DNA from: Hyphomicrobiales bacterium
GTDB taxonomy: Bacteria; Pseudomonadota; Alphaproteobacteria; Rhizobiales; Rhizobiaceae
Assembly (NCBI GenBank): GCA_900473915.1
Contig: UCNG01000020.1
Span: forward strand, 1,221 to 65,220
DNA: 64,000 nt
Direction: 5' to 3'
A program made the translations under genes and the position numbers. Below the pieces are notes generated by a model. It was not told the origin of the DNA, made no database searches, and was given only the letters and a program-made list of their open reading frames with translations. How positions within the stretch are numbered: the stretch's first letter is position 1; every line of letters begins with the position of its first letter. Positions 1 to 8,883 of this stretch are shown piece by piece.

Positions 1-5
1 TTTGT

Positions 6-58
6 TTTCCCGCATTATCCAACGCAAAACCGCTTCGCACTTTTGCTGGAAATGCTTT
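6..58 (-). repeat. Dispersed palindromic repeat, type B copy 1
   Basis: Read on the minus strand, this stretch is nearly identical to the start of the element at 31308-31360. It shares AGCATTTCCAGCAAAAG, the core GTGCGAAGCGGTTTTGCG and GGATAATGCG. It lies directly downstream of the cytochrome b561 stop codon. I count it as one copy of a family with about ten members in this window. Confidence 0.75.
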
Positions 59-64
59 GACTGA

Positions 65-625
65 TCACCGCTTCGCTTCTTGGCCGATCATTCTGCGAAG
101 AGTGTCATCCCCCAGCATGAAGTGGTGAAGCATTGCCATCGCGACATGTCCTGCAATCGCCGCCAGCAAAACCCAGCCCAGCAAGCTGTGGGCTGCATTG
201 CCGGGAGCCGTCAGCGCCGTATTTTCCACAACGGCAGGCGTGAATATTTCGACGCCGAGGAATGAAAAACCGTATTGATCCCCTGCCGCCCGCATCACCG
301 CCAGCAAGGGCACCAGGAGCATGAGAGCGTAAATAACCAAATGCCCGGCGGCGGCCAGTCTTCCCGACAGTCCAGGCGCGTGGTGCCGACGGCCGAGATT
401 CAGGATTCCCCATGCTCCACGCAGAAAGGCCAACAAAAACAAAGTGAACCCGACTTGTTGGTGCAGCGGCCAAAGCGCATCGCTTACGGCGCCCTCTCCC
501 GACAGAGAAAGAGTAATCGCGATGCCAAACTGCAAGATAAATAAAACAGCCATGGACCAGTGAAATATACGGCTCACCAACCCATAGCGATTAACAGAGT
601 CCAACAATGAAGAAGCACTACTCAT
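65..625 (-). CDS. Cytochrome b561 family protein
   Basis: This 186-residue protein has four predicted membrane helices, at about residues 17-40, 54-72, 88-110 and 145-168. It has the histidines expected of a di-heme cytochrome b561: FHW in helix 1, LHQQ before helix 2, GHLV in helix 3 and GHVAMAMLHH in helix 4. Such proteins pass electrons between quinol and a periplasmic partner in the inner membrane; the partner here is unknown. The start is supported by an AGGAA ribosome site six bases upstream of the ATG. The leader (626-720) is very AT-rich. No operon partner is seen; a repeat element follows the stop codon. Confidence 0.85.
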   Translation of the reverse strand: MSSASSLLDSVNRYGLVSRIFHWSMAVLFILQFGIAITLSLSGEGAVSDALWPLHQQVGFTLFLLAFLRGAWGILNLGRRHHAPGLSGRLAAAGHLVIYALMLLVPLLAVMRAAGDQYGFSFLGVEIFTPAVVENTALTAPGNAAHSLLGWVLLAAIAGHVAMAMLHHFMLGDDTLRRMIGQEAKR

Positions 626-1257
626 GAATATTCCTATATAATTAGATATTATTTTATATATTTCTTATTATAAAACGATAGACTGAAGTATAACCTATTC
701 TGTATTCTATTTTTTATAACGAGGCAATAGCCGTCAAGCCTTGGTGTGCTTCGATCCAAATGGATCAGACCTGCGCTCCAGATGTTTTCCTTTTAACGTG
801 CATCCCGAAAATCGTTTCCCACTTTTCGGGATGGGCACGAACCGCAGCGCGATAAACCGCGATCCCCGCCGATTTACAACATCGCCCTGGAATCCATGGA
901 ATGGGGAATGAACTCGCTTGATGGCGCTTTTTGGCGCATTTGTAGCGATAATGCTTGCGCGCTGGCGCTTTTTGCGTTGTATCGCCAAAGCGATATAGCA
1001 AGAAACCGCTAGCAATGCGGCAAATGAAATTTGCAGTGCCCTGCACCCGGCTGGATGCAGTTTCGCTGCAAGCATAAACCGGGGAAATGTTTCAGGTGAC
1101 AGGCTCACCGGAAGCGAACTCAGAACAAACCGGTCGTGACTGAATCTGGCCGAGCGGACCGTCCGGGAATTCCCGGTTTTCGCAACGCCGACGATGAAAA
1201 CCGCCCTGTAGCGGAAATCGTTCGTTTTGGTCGCGGCGAGAAACAAGGAATGACATT
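626..1257. other. Non-coding gap with AT-rich leader and repeats
   Basis: No convincing gene is seen in these 632 bases. Positions 640-720 are strongly AT-rich and probably carry the cytochrome b561 promoter on the minus strand. An 11-bp perfect inverted repeat CATCCCGAAAA / TTTTCGGGATG lies at 801-833. A 12-bp direct repeat TGGCGCTTTTTG occurs at 922-933 and 963-974. A minus-strand open frame (734-1309) exists, but it runs through the palindrome and into the ABC permease start, and it resembles nothing I know. The stretch may be decayed coding DNA. Confidence 0.6.
801..833. repeat. Palindromic repeat, type A-like copy
   Basis: This is a perfect 11-bp inverted repeat with an 11-base loop. 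The loop contains TTTCCCAC, the reverse of the GTGGGAA core of the type A elements at 2934, 28561, 33613 and 34186. It lies in the non-coding gap upstream of the ABC transporter. Confidence 0.65.
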
Positions 1258-2142
1258 GTGAGTCAGATCGCCTTCTGGGGTGCGGTCGAATTGGGCCTCG
1301 TCTTCGCATTTGTAGCCATCGGCGTCTATCTGGCGTTCCGTGTCCTCGACTTCCCCGATCTGACGGTTGACGGTTCGTTCCCGCTGGGCGCTGCCGTCAC
1401 CGGCGTGCTGATCCTCGGAGGCATGAATCCCTGGCTCGCCGCGGCCATCGCCATGATTGCCGGTGCCGCTGCCGGGCTTGTGACCGCAACGCTGAACGTG
1501 CGTTTCAAGATTCTCAATCTTCTCGCCTCCATCCTGACCATGATCGCGCTGTTCTCGGTCAATCTGCGCGTCATGGGCGCGCCCAACATCTCGCTCATCA
1601 GCCAGGACACCATGCTGACGCCGTTCTTCGGCCATGGCATTCCCGAATATTATGTGCGCCCGCTGTTTCTCTTCGTGCTGGTTGCCATCGCGGTCTTCCT
1701 CGTCTGGCGCTTTCTGGAAAGCGACATGGGGCTTGCCATGCGCGCAACCGGCGCCAATCCGAGAATGGCGCGCGCCCAGGGCGTTCGCACCGACCGGCAG
1801 ATCTATCTCGGCATGGCGCTCTCCAACGCACTGGTGGCGCTCGGCGGCGCGCTCTTCGCGCAGACAAACGGCTTTGCCGATGTGACCTCCGGCGCGGGCA
1901 CCATCGTGGTTGGCCTTGCAGCGGTCATCATCGGTGAAACGCTGCTGCGCAGCCGCTTCATTCTCGTCATCCTGCTTGGCTGTGTGCTTGGTTCGATCAT
2001 CTATCGCATCGCCATCCAATTTGCGCTGTCCAAAGGATCGGCATTCGGCCTGCAGGCATCCGATCTCAACATCGCGACCGCCCTTCTCGTCACCTTCGCC
2101 CTGATATTGCCGCGCCTGCGTCGCGGAGGAGCATCCGCATGA
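1258..2142 (+). CDS. ABC transporter permease (COG4120-like)
   Basis: This 294-residue, very hydrophobic protein has about eight to nine membrane helices. It resembles the permease of the uncharacterised ABC importers that pair with ABC_sub_bind-type binding proteins (COG2984/4120/1101 families); relatives in Firmicutes have been linked to tryptophan uptake. The start is a GTG preceded by AAGGAA; an ATG eight bases upstream is out of frame and meets a stop after three codons. It overlaps the ATPase gene by four bases (ATGA), so the two are co-translated. The expected binding-protein gene is not found upstream in this window. The substrate cannot be deduced. Confidence 0.8.
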   Translation: MSQIAFWGAVELGLVFAFVAIGVYLAFRVLDFPDLTVDGSFPLGAAVTGVLILGGMNPWLAAAIAMIAGAAAGLVTATLNVRFKILNLLASILTMIALFSVNLRVMGAPNISLISQDTMLTPFFGHGIPEYYVRPLFLFVLVAIAVFLVWRFLESDMGLAMRATGANPRMARAQGVRTDRQIYLGMALSNALVALGGALFAQTNGFADVTSGAGTIVVGLAAVIIGETLLRSRFILVILLGCVLGSIIYRIAIQFALSKGSAFGLQASDLNIATALLVTFALILPRLRRGGASA

Positions 2143-2933
2143 TCGAACTTTCCAATCTCGATGTCGTCTTCGGTCGCGGCACTCCGCTTGAAAAACAGGT
2201 ACTGAACAAGATCAACCTGACCATGGATCAGGGCTCCTTCGTTACGGTCATCGGTTCGAACGGCGCCGGCAAATCGACAATGCTGGGCGTCCTCGCAGGC
2301 GATGTCATCCCCACTGCCGGAAATGTCGTCATCAGTGGCAAGGATGTGACTCGCAAATCCACCGCCGACCGCGCCGGTCTGGTCGCCCGCGTGTTCCAGG
2401 ACCCGCTGGCCGGAAGCTGCGGCACGCTGACCATCGAGGAAAACCTCGCCTTGGCCGCCTCACGCGGCAAGGCGCGCGGCCTCACCCACGCGCTCAATTC
2501 GAACCGCCGCGCCTGGTTCCGCGAGCGCGTGGCAAGCCTCAATCTGGGGCTGGAAAACCGCATGCATGACCGCATGGAACTGCTCTCCGGCGGCCAGCGG
2601 CAGGCGCTCTCGCTCATCATGGCGACGCTTTCCGGTTCGGAAGTCCTGCTGCTCGATGAGCACACGGCAGCGCTCGATCCTGGCATGGCCGAATTCGTCA
2701 TGGAACTGACGCGCACGCTGATTGCCGAAAACAAGCTGACCGCGCTGATGGTCACCCACTCCATGCGGCAGGCGCTGGATTATGGCGACCGCACGATCAT
2801 GCTGCACGGTGGCAAGATCCTGCTCGACGTGACCGGCGACAAGCGCAAGACGCTCGGTGTTGAAGACCTCATCGAAATGTTCCGCAAGGTGCGCGGCCAG
2901 ACGCTCGATGACGATGCGCTTCTGATCGAATAG
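2139..2933 (+). CDS. ABC transporter ATP-binding protein (COG1101-like)
   Basis: A 264-residue ATPase with all canonical motifs: Walker A GSNGAGKST at residues 39-47, the Q-loop in VFQDPLAG, the signature LSGGQRQ near residue 150, Walker B LLLDEH followed by the D-loop, and a switch histidine in MVTHS. It would energise import through the permease encoded just upstream, on the cytoplasmic face of the inner membrane. The gene starts inside the permease stop region (ATGA overlap). A palindromic repeat begins at its stop codon. The transported substrate is unknown. Confidence 0.85.
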   Translation: MIELSNLDVVFGRGTPLEKQVLNKINLTMDQGSFVTVIGSNGAGKSTMLGVLAGDVIPTAGNVVISGKDVTRKSTADRAGLVARVFQDPLAGSCGTLTIEENLALAASRGKARGLTHALNSNRRAWFRERVASLNLGLENRMHDRMELLSGGQRQALSLIMATLSGSEVLLLDEHTAALDPGMAEFVMELTRTLIAENKLTALMVTHSMRQALDYGDRTIMLHGGKILLDVTGDKRKTLGVEDLIEMFRKVRGQTLDDDALLIE

Positions 2934-3024
2934 AGCATGATTCCGAAAAGTGGGAACCGCCTACGCAGGAAATCAGTCCACTGGACTGATTTCTGATCCT
3001 GCTTCGATCGGATAAAATCATGCT
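2934..3024. repeat. Dispersed palindromic repeat, composite A+B copy
   Basis: The outer arms AGCATGATT (2934-2942) and AATCATGCT (3016-3024) are perfect inverse complements. Inside are the type A core CCGAAAAGTGGGAACCG and a perfect 10-bp hairpin AAATCAGTCC/GGACTGATTT (2970-2992). The same inner module recurs at 21877-21925, showing that the elements are modular. It begins immediately after the ATPase stop codon. Confidence 0.85.
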
Positions 3025-3060
3025 CAAACAAAACGCAGGTTTTGCAAACAGCTATGTTTC

Positions 3061-3096
3061 ACAGCCGCCGTCGACGCGACCGGCGGCTGTTTTGTT
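3061..3096 (+). terminator. Rho-independent terminator upstream of holA
   Basis: ACAGCCGCCG at 3061-3070 pairs with CGGCGGCTGT at 3081-3090, and the T-rich TTTTGTTT follows. This would end the ABC transporter transcript about 30 bases before holA, so holA probably needs its own promoter. Confidence 0.75.
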
Positions 3097-3124
3097 TCTG
3101 CTCGAAATGTTCTAAGAACCGGAT

Positions 3125-4168
3125 ATGGCGCAGAAAAAAGCAAATGAAGTCGACAGTTTTCTGGCAAGGCCGACGAGCTCGTTCCCGGTCGTGCTGCTTT
3201 ACGGACCCGACAAGGGGCTGGTGAGCGAACGCGCGCGCCGTTTTGCTGAAGCCAGCAAGCTGCCGCTGGATGACCCGTTTGCCGTCATTCGCATGGAAGC
3301 CGACGAGATCGAGGCCGACCCGGCGAAGCTCGCCGACGAAGCCCGCACGATCTCCATGTTCGGCGGCCAGCGCCTGATCTGGATCAAGAACGCCGCTGGC
3401 CAGAAGAAGCTGGCCGAAGCGATCAAGCTGCTTGCGACCGAGCCGCCGCAGGAAACTTTCGTGCTTGTCGAAGCGGGCGATCTCAAGAAGGGTGCGGGTT
3501 TGCGCAGTGCTGTGGAGAACGCGTCTGCGGGCATGGCCCTGCCTTGTTATTCCGACGACAGCCGCGGGATCGACGGCGTCATTGACGACGTTCTGGCCGA
3601 ATGGAAGATGCAGATCACCCTTGACGGTCGCCAGCTCCTGCGCGCCAGCCTTGGCGGCGATCGTCTTGCCACGCGCGGCGAGCTTGAAAAGCTCTGCCTT
3701 TATGCCCGCGGCAAGGAACGGATCGATATAGACGATGTACGCGAAGCGGTGGGCGATGTCGCCGGGCTTTCCACCGATGAGGTGATCGACGCGGTTCTGG
3801 CGGGCGATCTTGCACGCTTCGAAGTTTCTTTTGACCGCGTGGCGAAATCCGGAACCGCGCCCTTTCTCGTGCTCAACACAGCGATGCGCCAGTTCCAGCA
3901 GGTGCAAACCTTGCGTTATATCGCCGATACGGAGCGCAAAAGCGCCTCCGTGGTTGTGGCGGCGGCGCGCCCGCCGATCTTCTTCAACCGCAAGAAGCTG
4001 ATTGAGAATGCGGTCAGCCGCTGGAGCGGCGAAAGCCTTGCGCGCGTGATGGAACGCTTGCAACGCGCCGTTCTCGAAAGCCGTCAGAATGCGGGCCTTG
4101 CCATTCCGATCATCCGGCAGTGCTTGCTGGCAATCGGGGTGGAATCACTTCGAAACGCCCGGCGATAG
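3125..4168 (+). CDS. holA: DNA polymerase III delta subunit
   Basis: This 347-residue protein matches HolA, the delta subunit that opens the beta sliding clamp within the clamp-loader complex. The N-terminal AAA-like fold begins with VVLLYGPDKGLV near residues 22-33. The middle region has the family pattern RELxxxLGGDRLATRGELEKL, and the C-terminal helical collar follows. The start lies a few bases after a terminator-like hairpin, with only a weak ribosome site. In many Rhizobiales I recall holA following leuS and an lptE-type lipoprotein gene; neither is present here. It converges on parB across a 178-bp gap. Confidence 0.9.
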   Translation: MAQKKANEVDSFLARPTSSFPVVLLYGPDKGLVSERARRFAEASKLPLDDPFAVIRMEADEIEADPAKLADEARTISMFGGQRLIWIKNAAGQKKLAEAIKLLATEPPQETFVLVEAGDLKKGAGLRSAVENASAGMALPCYSDDSRGIDGVIDDVLAEWKMQITLDGRQLLRASLGGDRLATRGELEKLCLYARGKERIDIDDVREAVGDVAGLSTDEVIDAVLAGDLARFEVSFDRVAKSGTAPFLVLNTAMRQFQQVQTLRYIADTERKSASVVVAAARPPIFFNRKKLIENAVSRWSGESLARVMERLQRAVLESRQNAGLAIPIIRQCLLAIGVESLRNARR

Positions 4169-4210
4169 CAAAGCAATTCCAACGTAGCGGTTTTGCGTTG
4201 GATAATGCGA
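4169..4210 (+). repeat. Dispersed palindromic repeat, type B (partial)
   Basis: A partial copy downstream of holA. It carries GCGGTTTTGCGTTGGATAA, which matches the reverse strand of the copy at 6-58. The first half of the unit is missing or diverged. Confidence 0.6.
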
Positions 4211-4290
4211 AAAGAAAATAGATAGAGTACTTCGACTTGAGATGCAGAGAAGAATCTATCAGTCACCTCTGTTATTTTTCGATACAAACG

Positions 4291-4324
4291 AAAAAGCTCG
4301 CCGCAAATATAAGCAGCGAGCTTT
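4291..4324 (-). terminator. Terminator of the parAB transcript
   Basis: AAAGCTCGC (4293-4301) and GCGAGCTTT (4316-4324) form a perfect 9-bp stem. On the minus strand the stem is followed by a T run (complement of 4291-4295). It lies about 20 bases past the parB stop codon. Confidence 0.75.
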
Positions 4325-4346
4325 CAATTTATATATTCTTTGAAGA

Positions 4347-5228
4347 TCAGCTCTGGAGACGACGGCAAATCTCATCAAGTTGCTCAAGAGAACTATAGCG
4401 TATCTTGACCTCACCGCCCCGATCGCGATGATTGATTTCGACTTTCATGCCGGTAACATCAGAAAGCAGCTTTTCGAGCGCCTTGGTGTCGGCATCCTTC
4501 TCGACCGGACCTGCCTTGCCCGGCCTGGCTTCCGCGCCGCCCCGTGCTTCCGCCTGCGCGAGCGCCTCGACCTGGCGAACCGACAGACCATCCTTGACGA
4601 TCCGTTCCGCCAGCGCGGTCGGGTTTTCCATCGTGATGAGGCTGCGGGCATGACCTGCCGAAAGCGCGCCGTCGACAATGAAATCCTGCACAGGCTGCGG
4701 CAGTTTCAGCAGGCGCAGCGTGTTGGCCACATGGCTGCGGCTTTTGCCGATGACCTGCGCCAGATCGTTCTGCGTATAATCGTGATTGTCGATAAGCTGT
4801 TGATATCCAAGCGCTTCTTCAACCGCATTCAGGTCGGCGCGCTGGACGTTTTCGATGATCGCGATTTCAAGTGCCACACGGTCATCGACATCACGAACAA
4901 TCACCGGGATCGTATCGACACCGGCGCGCTGCGACGCGCGCCAGCGGCGTTCACCGGCGATCAGCTCGAAGCGGTCGGGCTGGCCCGGTGCGGGGCGCAC
5001 GACGATCGGCTGCACAACGCCATGTTCCTTGATCGACTGCGCCAGATCTTCCAGTTCGCCTTCCGAAAACATGCGGCGCGGATTGCGCGGATTGCGCGTC
5101 ACGAACTCAATCGGAACATTCCGCTCGATGGGAACCGGTGCCTTACGCTCTTCAGCAGGGCGGTCGATCTCACCGATCAGCGCCGCTAATCCGCGGCCAA
5201 GGCGCTTTTTTGAAGGATCGTCATTCAT
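4347..5228 (-). CDS. parB: Chromosome partitioning protein ParB
   Basis: This 293-residue ParB contains the N-terminal LGRGLAALIG motif, which typically contacts ParA, and the CTP-binding/clamp domain with the box GERRWRA near residue 93. It then has a helix-turn-helix centred on TQNDLAQVIGKSRSHVANTLRL and a C-terminal dimerisation domain. ParB loads on parS, spreads, and recruits SMC near the origin. Perfect parS sites lie 1.5-3.6 kb away at 6694 and 8829. It is cotranscribed downstream of parA, with a 44-bp gap. The full family length is present. Confidence 0.97.
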   Translation of the reverse strand: MNDDPSKKRLGRGLAALIGEIDRPAEERKAPVPIERNVPIEFVTRNPRNPRRMFSEGELEDLAQSIKEHGVVQPIVVRPAPGQPDRFELIAGERRWRASQRAGVDTIPVIVRDVDDRVALEIAIIENVQRADLNAVEEALGYQQLIDNHDYTQNDLAQVIGKSRSHVANTLRLLKLPQPVQDFIVDGALSAGHARSLITMENPTALAERIVKDGLSVRQVEALAQAEARGGAEARPGKAGPVEKDADTKALEKLLSDVTGMKVEINHRDRGGEVKIRYSSLEQLDEICRRLQS

Positions 5229-5272
5229 CGTTCGGCTTATTCCTGAATTGTTTCGTCATCGAATCGATCGGC

Positions 5273-6115
5273 TCATGCGGCCTGCAATTGCCGCTCGCGC
5301 TGGATAACTTCCGATGCCAGTTGCAAATAGGCCTGACTGCCAGCGCATTTCAAATCGTAGAGAATAGCTGGCTTGCCATGTGACGGCGCTTCCGACACAC
5401 GCACATTGCGTGGAATAACGGTGCGATAGACCTTTTCGCCCATGAAAGAGCGAACATCATCCACCACCTGCGCGGCAAGATTGTTGCGGCTGTCGAACAT
5501 GGTCAGCACAATCCCCTGGATCGACAGCTCGGGATTGATCGACGAGCGCACCTGATCGACGGTCTGCAAAAGCTGGCTCAAGCCTTCCAACGCAAAAAAC
5601 TCGCATTGCAGCGGCACCAGAACGGAATCGGCTGCCGCCATTGCGTTCAGCGTCAGGAGATTGAGCGATGGCGGACAATCGACCAGCACATAGGAAAAGC
5701 GCTCGGACACGCCGGAATCAAACCGCAAGGCGTCGCGCAGGCGGCGCGTGCGGTCGGCTGACTGCGCAATTTCCATTTCGATGCCGAGAAGGTCGAGCGT
5801 CGATGGCACGATATGGAGGTTCGGCACATCGGTCGGCATTGCGGCGTCAGGAACGGACGATTCCTGCGTCAGCACGTCATAGGATGACAATGGCCGGTTG
5901 CGGCGATCGATGCCGAGGCCGGTGCTGGCATTGCCTTGCGGGTCAAGATCGACGATCAATACGGTTTCGCCAATAGCGGCCAAGGCCGTGGCCAGATTGA
6001 TGGCGGTGGTCGTCTTGCCCACGCCGCCCTTCTGGTTTGCAATGGTTATGATCCTGGACATTTTGTTCATCACCGTCGCCTTGCTGCTGCCCGCCCGTTC
6101 GAAATTTTCAGCCAT
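5273..6115 (-). CDS. parA: Chromosome partitioning ATPase ParA
   Basis: This ParA/Soj ATPase carries the deviant Walker A KGGVGKTT, preceded by IITIANQ, then the A' motif VDLDPQGNAS and the Walker B-like VLVDCPPSL. It drives movement of the ParB-parS complex. I chose the start at 6115 (280 aa) because its ATG overlaps the rsmG stop as TGATG, suggesting translational coupling. A second possible start at 6070 has an AAGG about nine bases upstream and would remove 15 residues. Frames extending to 6205 lie inside rsmG and are unlikely. The order rsmG-parA-parB is the classical origin cluster. Confidence 0.95.
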   Translation of the reverse strand: MAENFERAGSSKATVMNKMSRIITIANQKGGVGKTTTAINLATALAAIGETVLIVDLDPQGNASTGLGIDRRNRPLSSYDVLTQESSVPDAAMPTDVPNLHIVPSTLDLLGIEMEIAQSADRTRRLRDALRFDSGVSERFSYVLVDCPPSLNLLTLNAMAAADSVLVPLQCEFFALEGLSQLLQTVDQVRSSINPELSIQGIVLTMFDSRNNLAAQVVDDVRSFMGEKVYRTVIPRNVRVSEAPSHGKPAILYDLKCAGSQAYLQLASEVIQRERQLQAA

Positions 6116-6756
6116 CAACCGGTCTTGCGCCGAAGATTGCTGATTTCGAGAATGACCGAAGCCTGATCGATAGCACTTTGATGTTGTACCAGATCGAAAC
6201 TCCAACCGACACGGCTTTCATCGATCTCGCGCTGATAATCCCGACCTTTTTGGAAGAGAGCCTTGGCGCCATTGGTCAGCCACGGCTCTGCCAGACCAAA
6301 AAGATCGTTCAGTGATGCCAATGCGCGTGCCGTAACCACCTGCGGGGTCTCGATCTTCTGCCACATCGCTTCTATGCGCGCTGAGTGAATGCGTGCCGGG
6401 ACGTTCAAATGGCCGGCTGCGGTGCGCAAAAACGCCGCCTTCTTCCCCGCACTCTCGATAAGATCGATAGCGCTACCGGGTTGATCTGCAAGGAAACAGG
6501 CCGTGACAATGCCCGGAAACCCGCCGCCGGAGCCGATATCCAGCCAGTTCTTGGCGTCACTCGCCAGCGGAAAGAGCTGGGCGCTGTCCAGAATATGCCG
6601 GGTCCACAACTCATTCAGGGTCGAGGGCGATGCGAGATTGATCGCCTTCGACCATTTGCGAAACAGTTCTTCAAAGGCAATCAAGCGACCCGCTGTTTCA
6701 CGTGAAACAGCGGGAGCAATTGCTTTCAGGCTCTCAAAACGGGTATCGGCGCTCAT
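6115..6756 (-). CDS. rsmG: 16S rRNA (guanine-527-N7)-methyltransferase RsmG
   Basis: The 213-residue product is RsmG (GidB), which uses SAM to methylate G527 of 16S rRNA. The SAM-binding loop [10 protein letters not shown] lies near residues 72-81, and the later VTARALASL segment is typical of the family. The gene starts within the mnmG stop codon (ATGA overlap) and ends within the parA start (TGATG). A perfect parS site, TGTTTCACGTGAAACA, sits inside its 5' coding part at 6694-6709 and is therefore translated. Confidence 0.96.
   Translation of the reverse strand: MSADTRFESLKAIAPAVSRETAGRLIAFEELFRKWSKAINLASPSTLNELWTRHILDSAQLFPLASDAKNWLDIGSGGGFPGIVTACFLADQPGSAIDLIESAGKKAAFLRTAAGHLNVPARIHSARIEAMWQKIETPQVVTARALASLNDLFGLAEPWLTNGAKALFQKGRDYQREIDESRVGWSFDLVQHQSAIDQASVILEISNLRRKTG
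6694..6709. promoter_or_regulatory. parS site 1 (inside rsmG)
   Basis: TGTTTCACGTGAAACA is a perfect 16-bp palindrome identical to the consensus ParB-binding site. It is located within the first codons of rsmG. Confidence 0.95.
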
Positions 6757-8663
6757 GCAGCGCCCTGCCCTTCGATGAGGTCCGCAGCCGCCTTATGGCG
6801 ATAACCGAACTTCTTGATCTGTGCGATGAGAAGCGCCAGCGCCGCTGGCGTCATTCCATCGACACGCTGCGCTTCGGCGATTGTTTCCGGCTTGCGCTGC
6901 TTGAGCTTGTGCTTCAACTCATTGGAAAGACCGGATATTCCATCAATATCCAATCCAGCCGGGATAAGCAGTTGCTCCTCACGTTCCATCACCGCGATGT
7001 CGCTTTTCTGGCGGTCCATATAGACAGCATATTGCGCCTCGATCTCCAGCGCTTCCCGCGTTGTCGGATCGATGGCTTCCAGTTCAGGCCAGATGGACGT
7101 CAGCCGGGCGAGATCGATTTCCGGATAGGACAGGAGATCATAGGCCGACCGGCGGACACCATCCTGATTGAGCCGCAAATCGTAACGATTGGCGAGATTG
7201 GGCGTAATCGTCAGCGATTGGGTTAGCGACCGCGCCTCGCTTAACGCCGCCTCGCGTGCTTCAAAGCGCTCTTTGCGGGCCTGCCCCAATATGCCAAGCC
7301 TGTCTGCCAGCGGCGTAAGACGCTGATCGGCATTGTCCGCACGCAGCGACAGACGGAACTCGGCCCGCGAGGTGAACATCCGATAAGGCTCGCTGACACC
7401 GCGCGATGTCAGGTCATCGACCATGACGCCGATATAGGCCTCGGTGCGCTGGATAATGACGGGTTCGCCGCCCGACGCCCGGCGCGCGGCATTGATGCCG
7501 GCGAGCAGACCTTGCGCGCCAGCTTCTTCATAGCCGGTCGTGCCGTTGATCTGTCCAGCCAGAAACAAGCCAGTGACTTTCCGGGTTTCAAGGCTGCGCT
7601 TCAACTCGCGCGGATCGATGAAATCATATTCAATCGCATATCCGGGTTGCAGCATATTGGCCTTTTCAAGCCCCGGTATCGTCTTCAATATATCAAGCTG
7701 CACGTCCTCGGGCAGCGACGTCGATATGCCGTTTGGATAAACGGTATCGTCATCCAGACCTTCCGGTTCAAGGAATATCTGGTGGCCATCGCGGTCGCCA
7801 AACTTAACGATCTTGTCTTCCACGGACGGGCAATAACGAGGACCAATCCCCTCAATCGAGCCTGAATACATCGCGGAACGATGCAAATTGGCGCGAATGA
7901 TAGCGTGGGTTTCCGGGGTTGTGCGGGTGATGCCACAATCGATCTGCGGCGTGGTGATCCGGTCCGTCATCAGCGAAAACGGCACAGGGTCTTCGTCGGC
8001 AGACTGCATGTCCAGGCTTTGCCAGTCAATGGTGCGGCCATCCAGTCGCGGCGGGGTGCCCGTCTTGAGACGGCCGAGCGCAAAGCCGAACGATGTCAGT
8101 CGTTCGGACAGGCCGAGCGCTGGCTTCTCACCCATGCGGCCAGCCGGAATTTTCTTCTCGCCGATATGAATCAACCCGTTCAGGAATGTGCCGGTCGTCA
8201 AGACAACGGCACCGCATGTCAGGGTCCGTCCATCGGACAGAACAACACCGGCAACGCGCCCATTCTGTTCCAGCAGGTCTTGTGCACCGCCCTCCACGAC
8301 AGTCAGATTGTCCTGCGCGGCAATCATCTTCTGCATGGCGAGTCGATAAAGCTTGCGGTCGGCCTGGGTTCGAGGGCCACGGACGGCAGGTCCCTTGCGG
8401 CGGTTCAACAGGCGAAACTGGATGCCAGCTTCATCGGCGACGCGACCCATCAGGCCATCAAGCGCATCGATCTCGCGCACAAGATGCCCCTTGCCCAATC
8501 CGCCGATAGCTGGATTACAGGACATGACGCCAATCGTATCGAAGCGATGCGTCACCAGCGCGGTCTTGGCGCCTGCGCGCGCAGCAGCAGAAGCGGCCTC
8601 GCATCCCGCGTGGCCGCCGCCGATCACAATGACATCAAAGGCTGTAGCTTCGGTCGAACTCAT
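6753..8663 (-). CDS. mnmG: tRNA uridine-5-carboxymethylaminomethyl modification enzyme MnmG
   Basis: The FAD-binding partner of MnmE, which modifies U34 in several tRNAs. The N-terminal dinucleotide-binding motif [12 protein letters not shown] is present. The family signatures [13 protein letters not shown] and [15 protein letters not shown] follow, and so does the C-terminal helical domain. The start at 8663 gives 636 residues and has AGGA eight bases upstream. Starts at 8672 and 8717 are possible but less well placed. The gene overlaps rsmG by four bases. MnmE is encoded directly upstream, beyond a gap holding two parS sites. Confidence 0.95.
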   Translation of the reverse strand: MSSTEATAFDVIVIGGGHAGCEAASAAARAGAKTALVTHRFDTIGVMSCNPAIGGLGKGHLVREIDALDGLMGRVADEAGIQFRLLNRRKGPAVRGPRTQADRKLYRLAMQKMIAAQDNLTVVEGGAQDLLEQNGRVAGVVLSDGRTLTCGAVVLTTGTFLNGLIHIGEKKIPAGRMGEKPALGLSERLTSFGFALGRLKTGTPPRLDGRTIDWQSLDMQSADEDPVPFSLMTDRITTPQIDCGITRTTPETHAIIRANLHRSAMYSGSIEGIGPRYCPSVEDKIVKFGDRDGHQIFLEPEGLDDDTVYPNGISTSLPEDVQLDILKTIPGLEKANMLQPGYAIEYDFIDPRELKRSLETRKVTGLFLAGQINGTTGYEEAGAQGLLAGINAARRASGGEPVIIQRTEAYIGVMVDDLTSRGVSEPYRMFTSRAEFRLSLRADNADQRLTPLADRLGILGQARKERFEAREAALSEARSLTQSLTITPNLANRYDLRLNQDGVRRSAYDLLSYPEIDLARLTSIWPELEAIDPTTREALEIEAQYAVYMDRQKSDIAVMEREEQLLIPAGLDIDGISGLSNELKHKLKQRKPETIAEAQRVDGMTPAALALLIAQIKKFGYRHKAAADLIEGQGAA

Positions 8664-8828
8664 TTGGTTCATCCTGACGCAACTCGAATCCGTTTCTGAA
8701 AGATGTCTCTTTGCCACGAATGGGCTTGAAACGAAAGATCAAAGTGAGCGCCGGGGCGATCAAATATCCGGGTTAGCTCGACTCATGAATGCGTGAGGGA
8801 GTCAATCGGAACGGCAATATTCCACAGA

Positions 8829-8844
8829 TGTTTCACGTGAAACA
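8829..8844. promoter_or_regulatory. parS site 2 (perfect)
   Basis: TGTTTCACGTGAAACA, a perfect palindrome in the mnmE-mnmG intergenic region, about 6.6 kb from the predicted oriC. Confidence 0.96.
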
Positions 8845-8867
8845 ATCCTGGCAACGGTTACGCGCCG

Positions 8868-8883
8868 TGTTTCACGTGAATCA
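8868..8883. promoter_or_regulatory. parS site 3 (one mismatch, overlaps mnmE stop)
   Basis: TGTTTCACGTGAATCA differs from the consensus at one base. It lies 39 bp (start to start) from site 2, and its last three bases are the mnmE stop codon on the minus strand. The pairing suggests a genuine second binding site. Confidence 0.8.

Noticed and set aside
734-1309. Minus-strand open frame of 191 codons (and a nested one, 765-1046)
   Set aside because: It crosses a palindromic repeat, overlaps the start of the ABC permease, has odd basic composition and resembles no protein family.
1120-2019. Minus-strand 299-codon frame opposite the ABC permease
   Set aside because: It is rich in His, Asp, Glu and Arg, as expected from the antisense of hydrophobic codons; no homology is recognised.
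5273-6205. Long N-terminal extension of ParA to 6205
   Set aside because: The extension lies in the rsmG reading region and adds non-conserved residues; the coupled ATG at 6115 or 6070 fits better.
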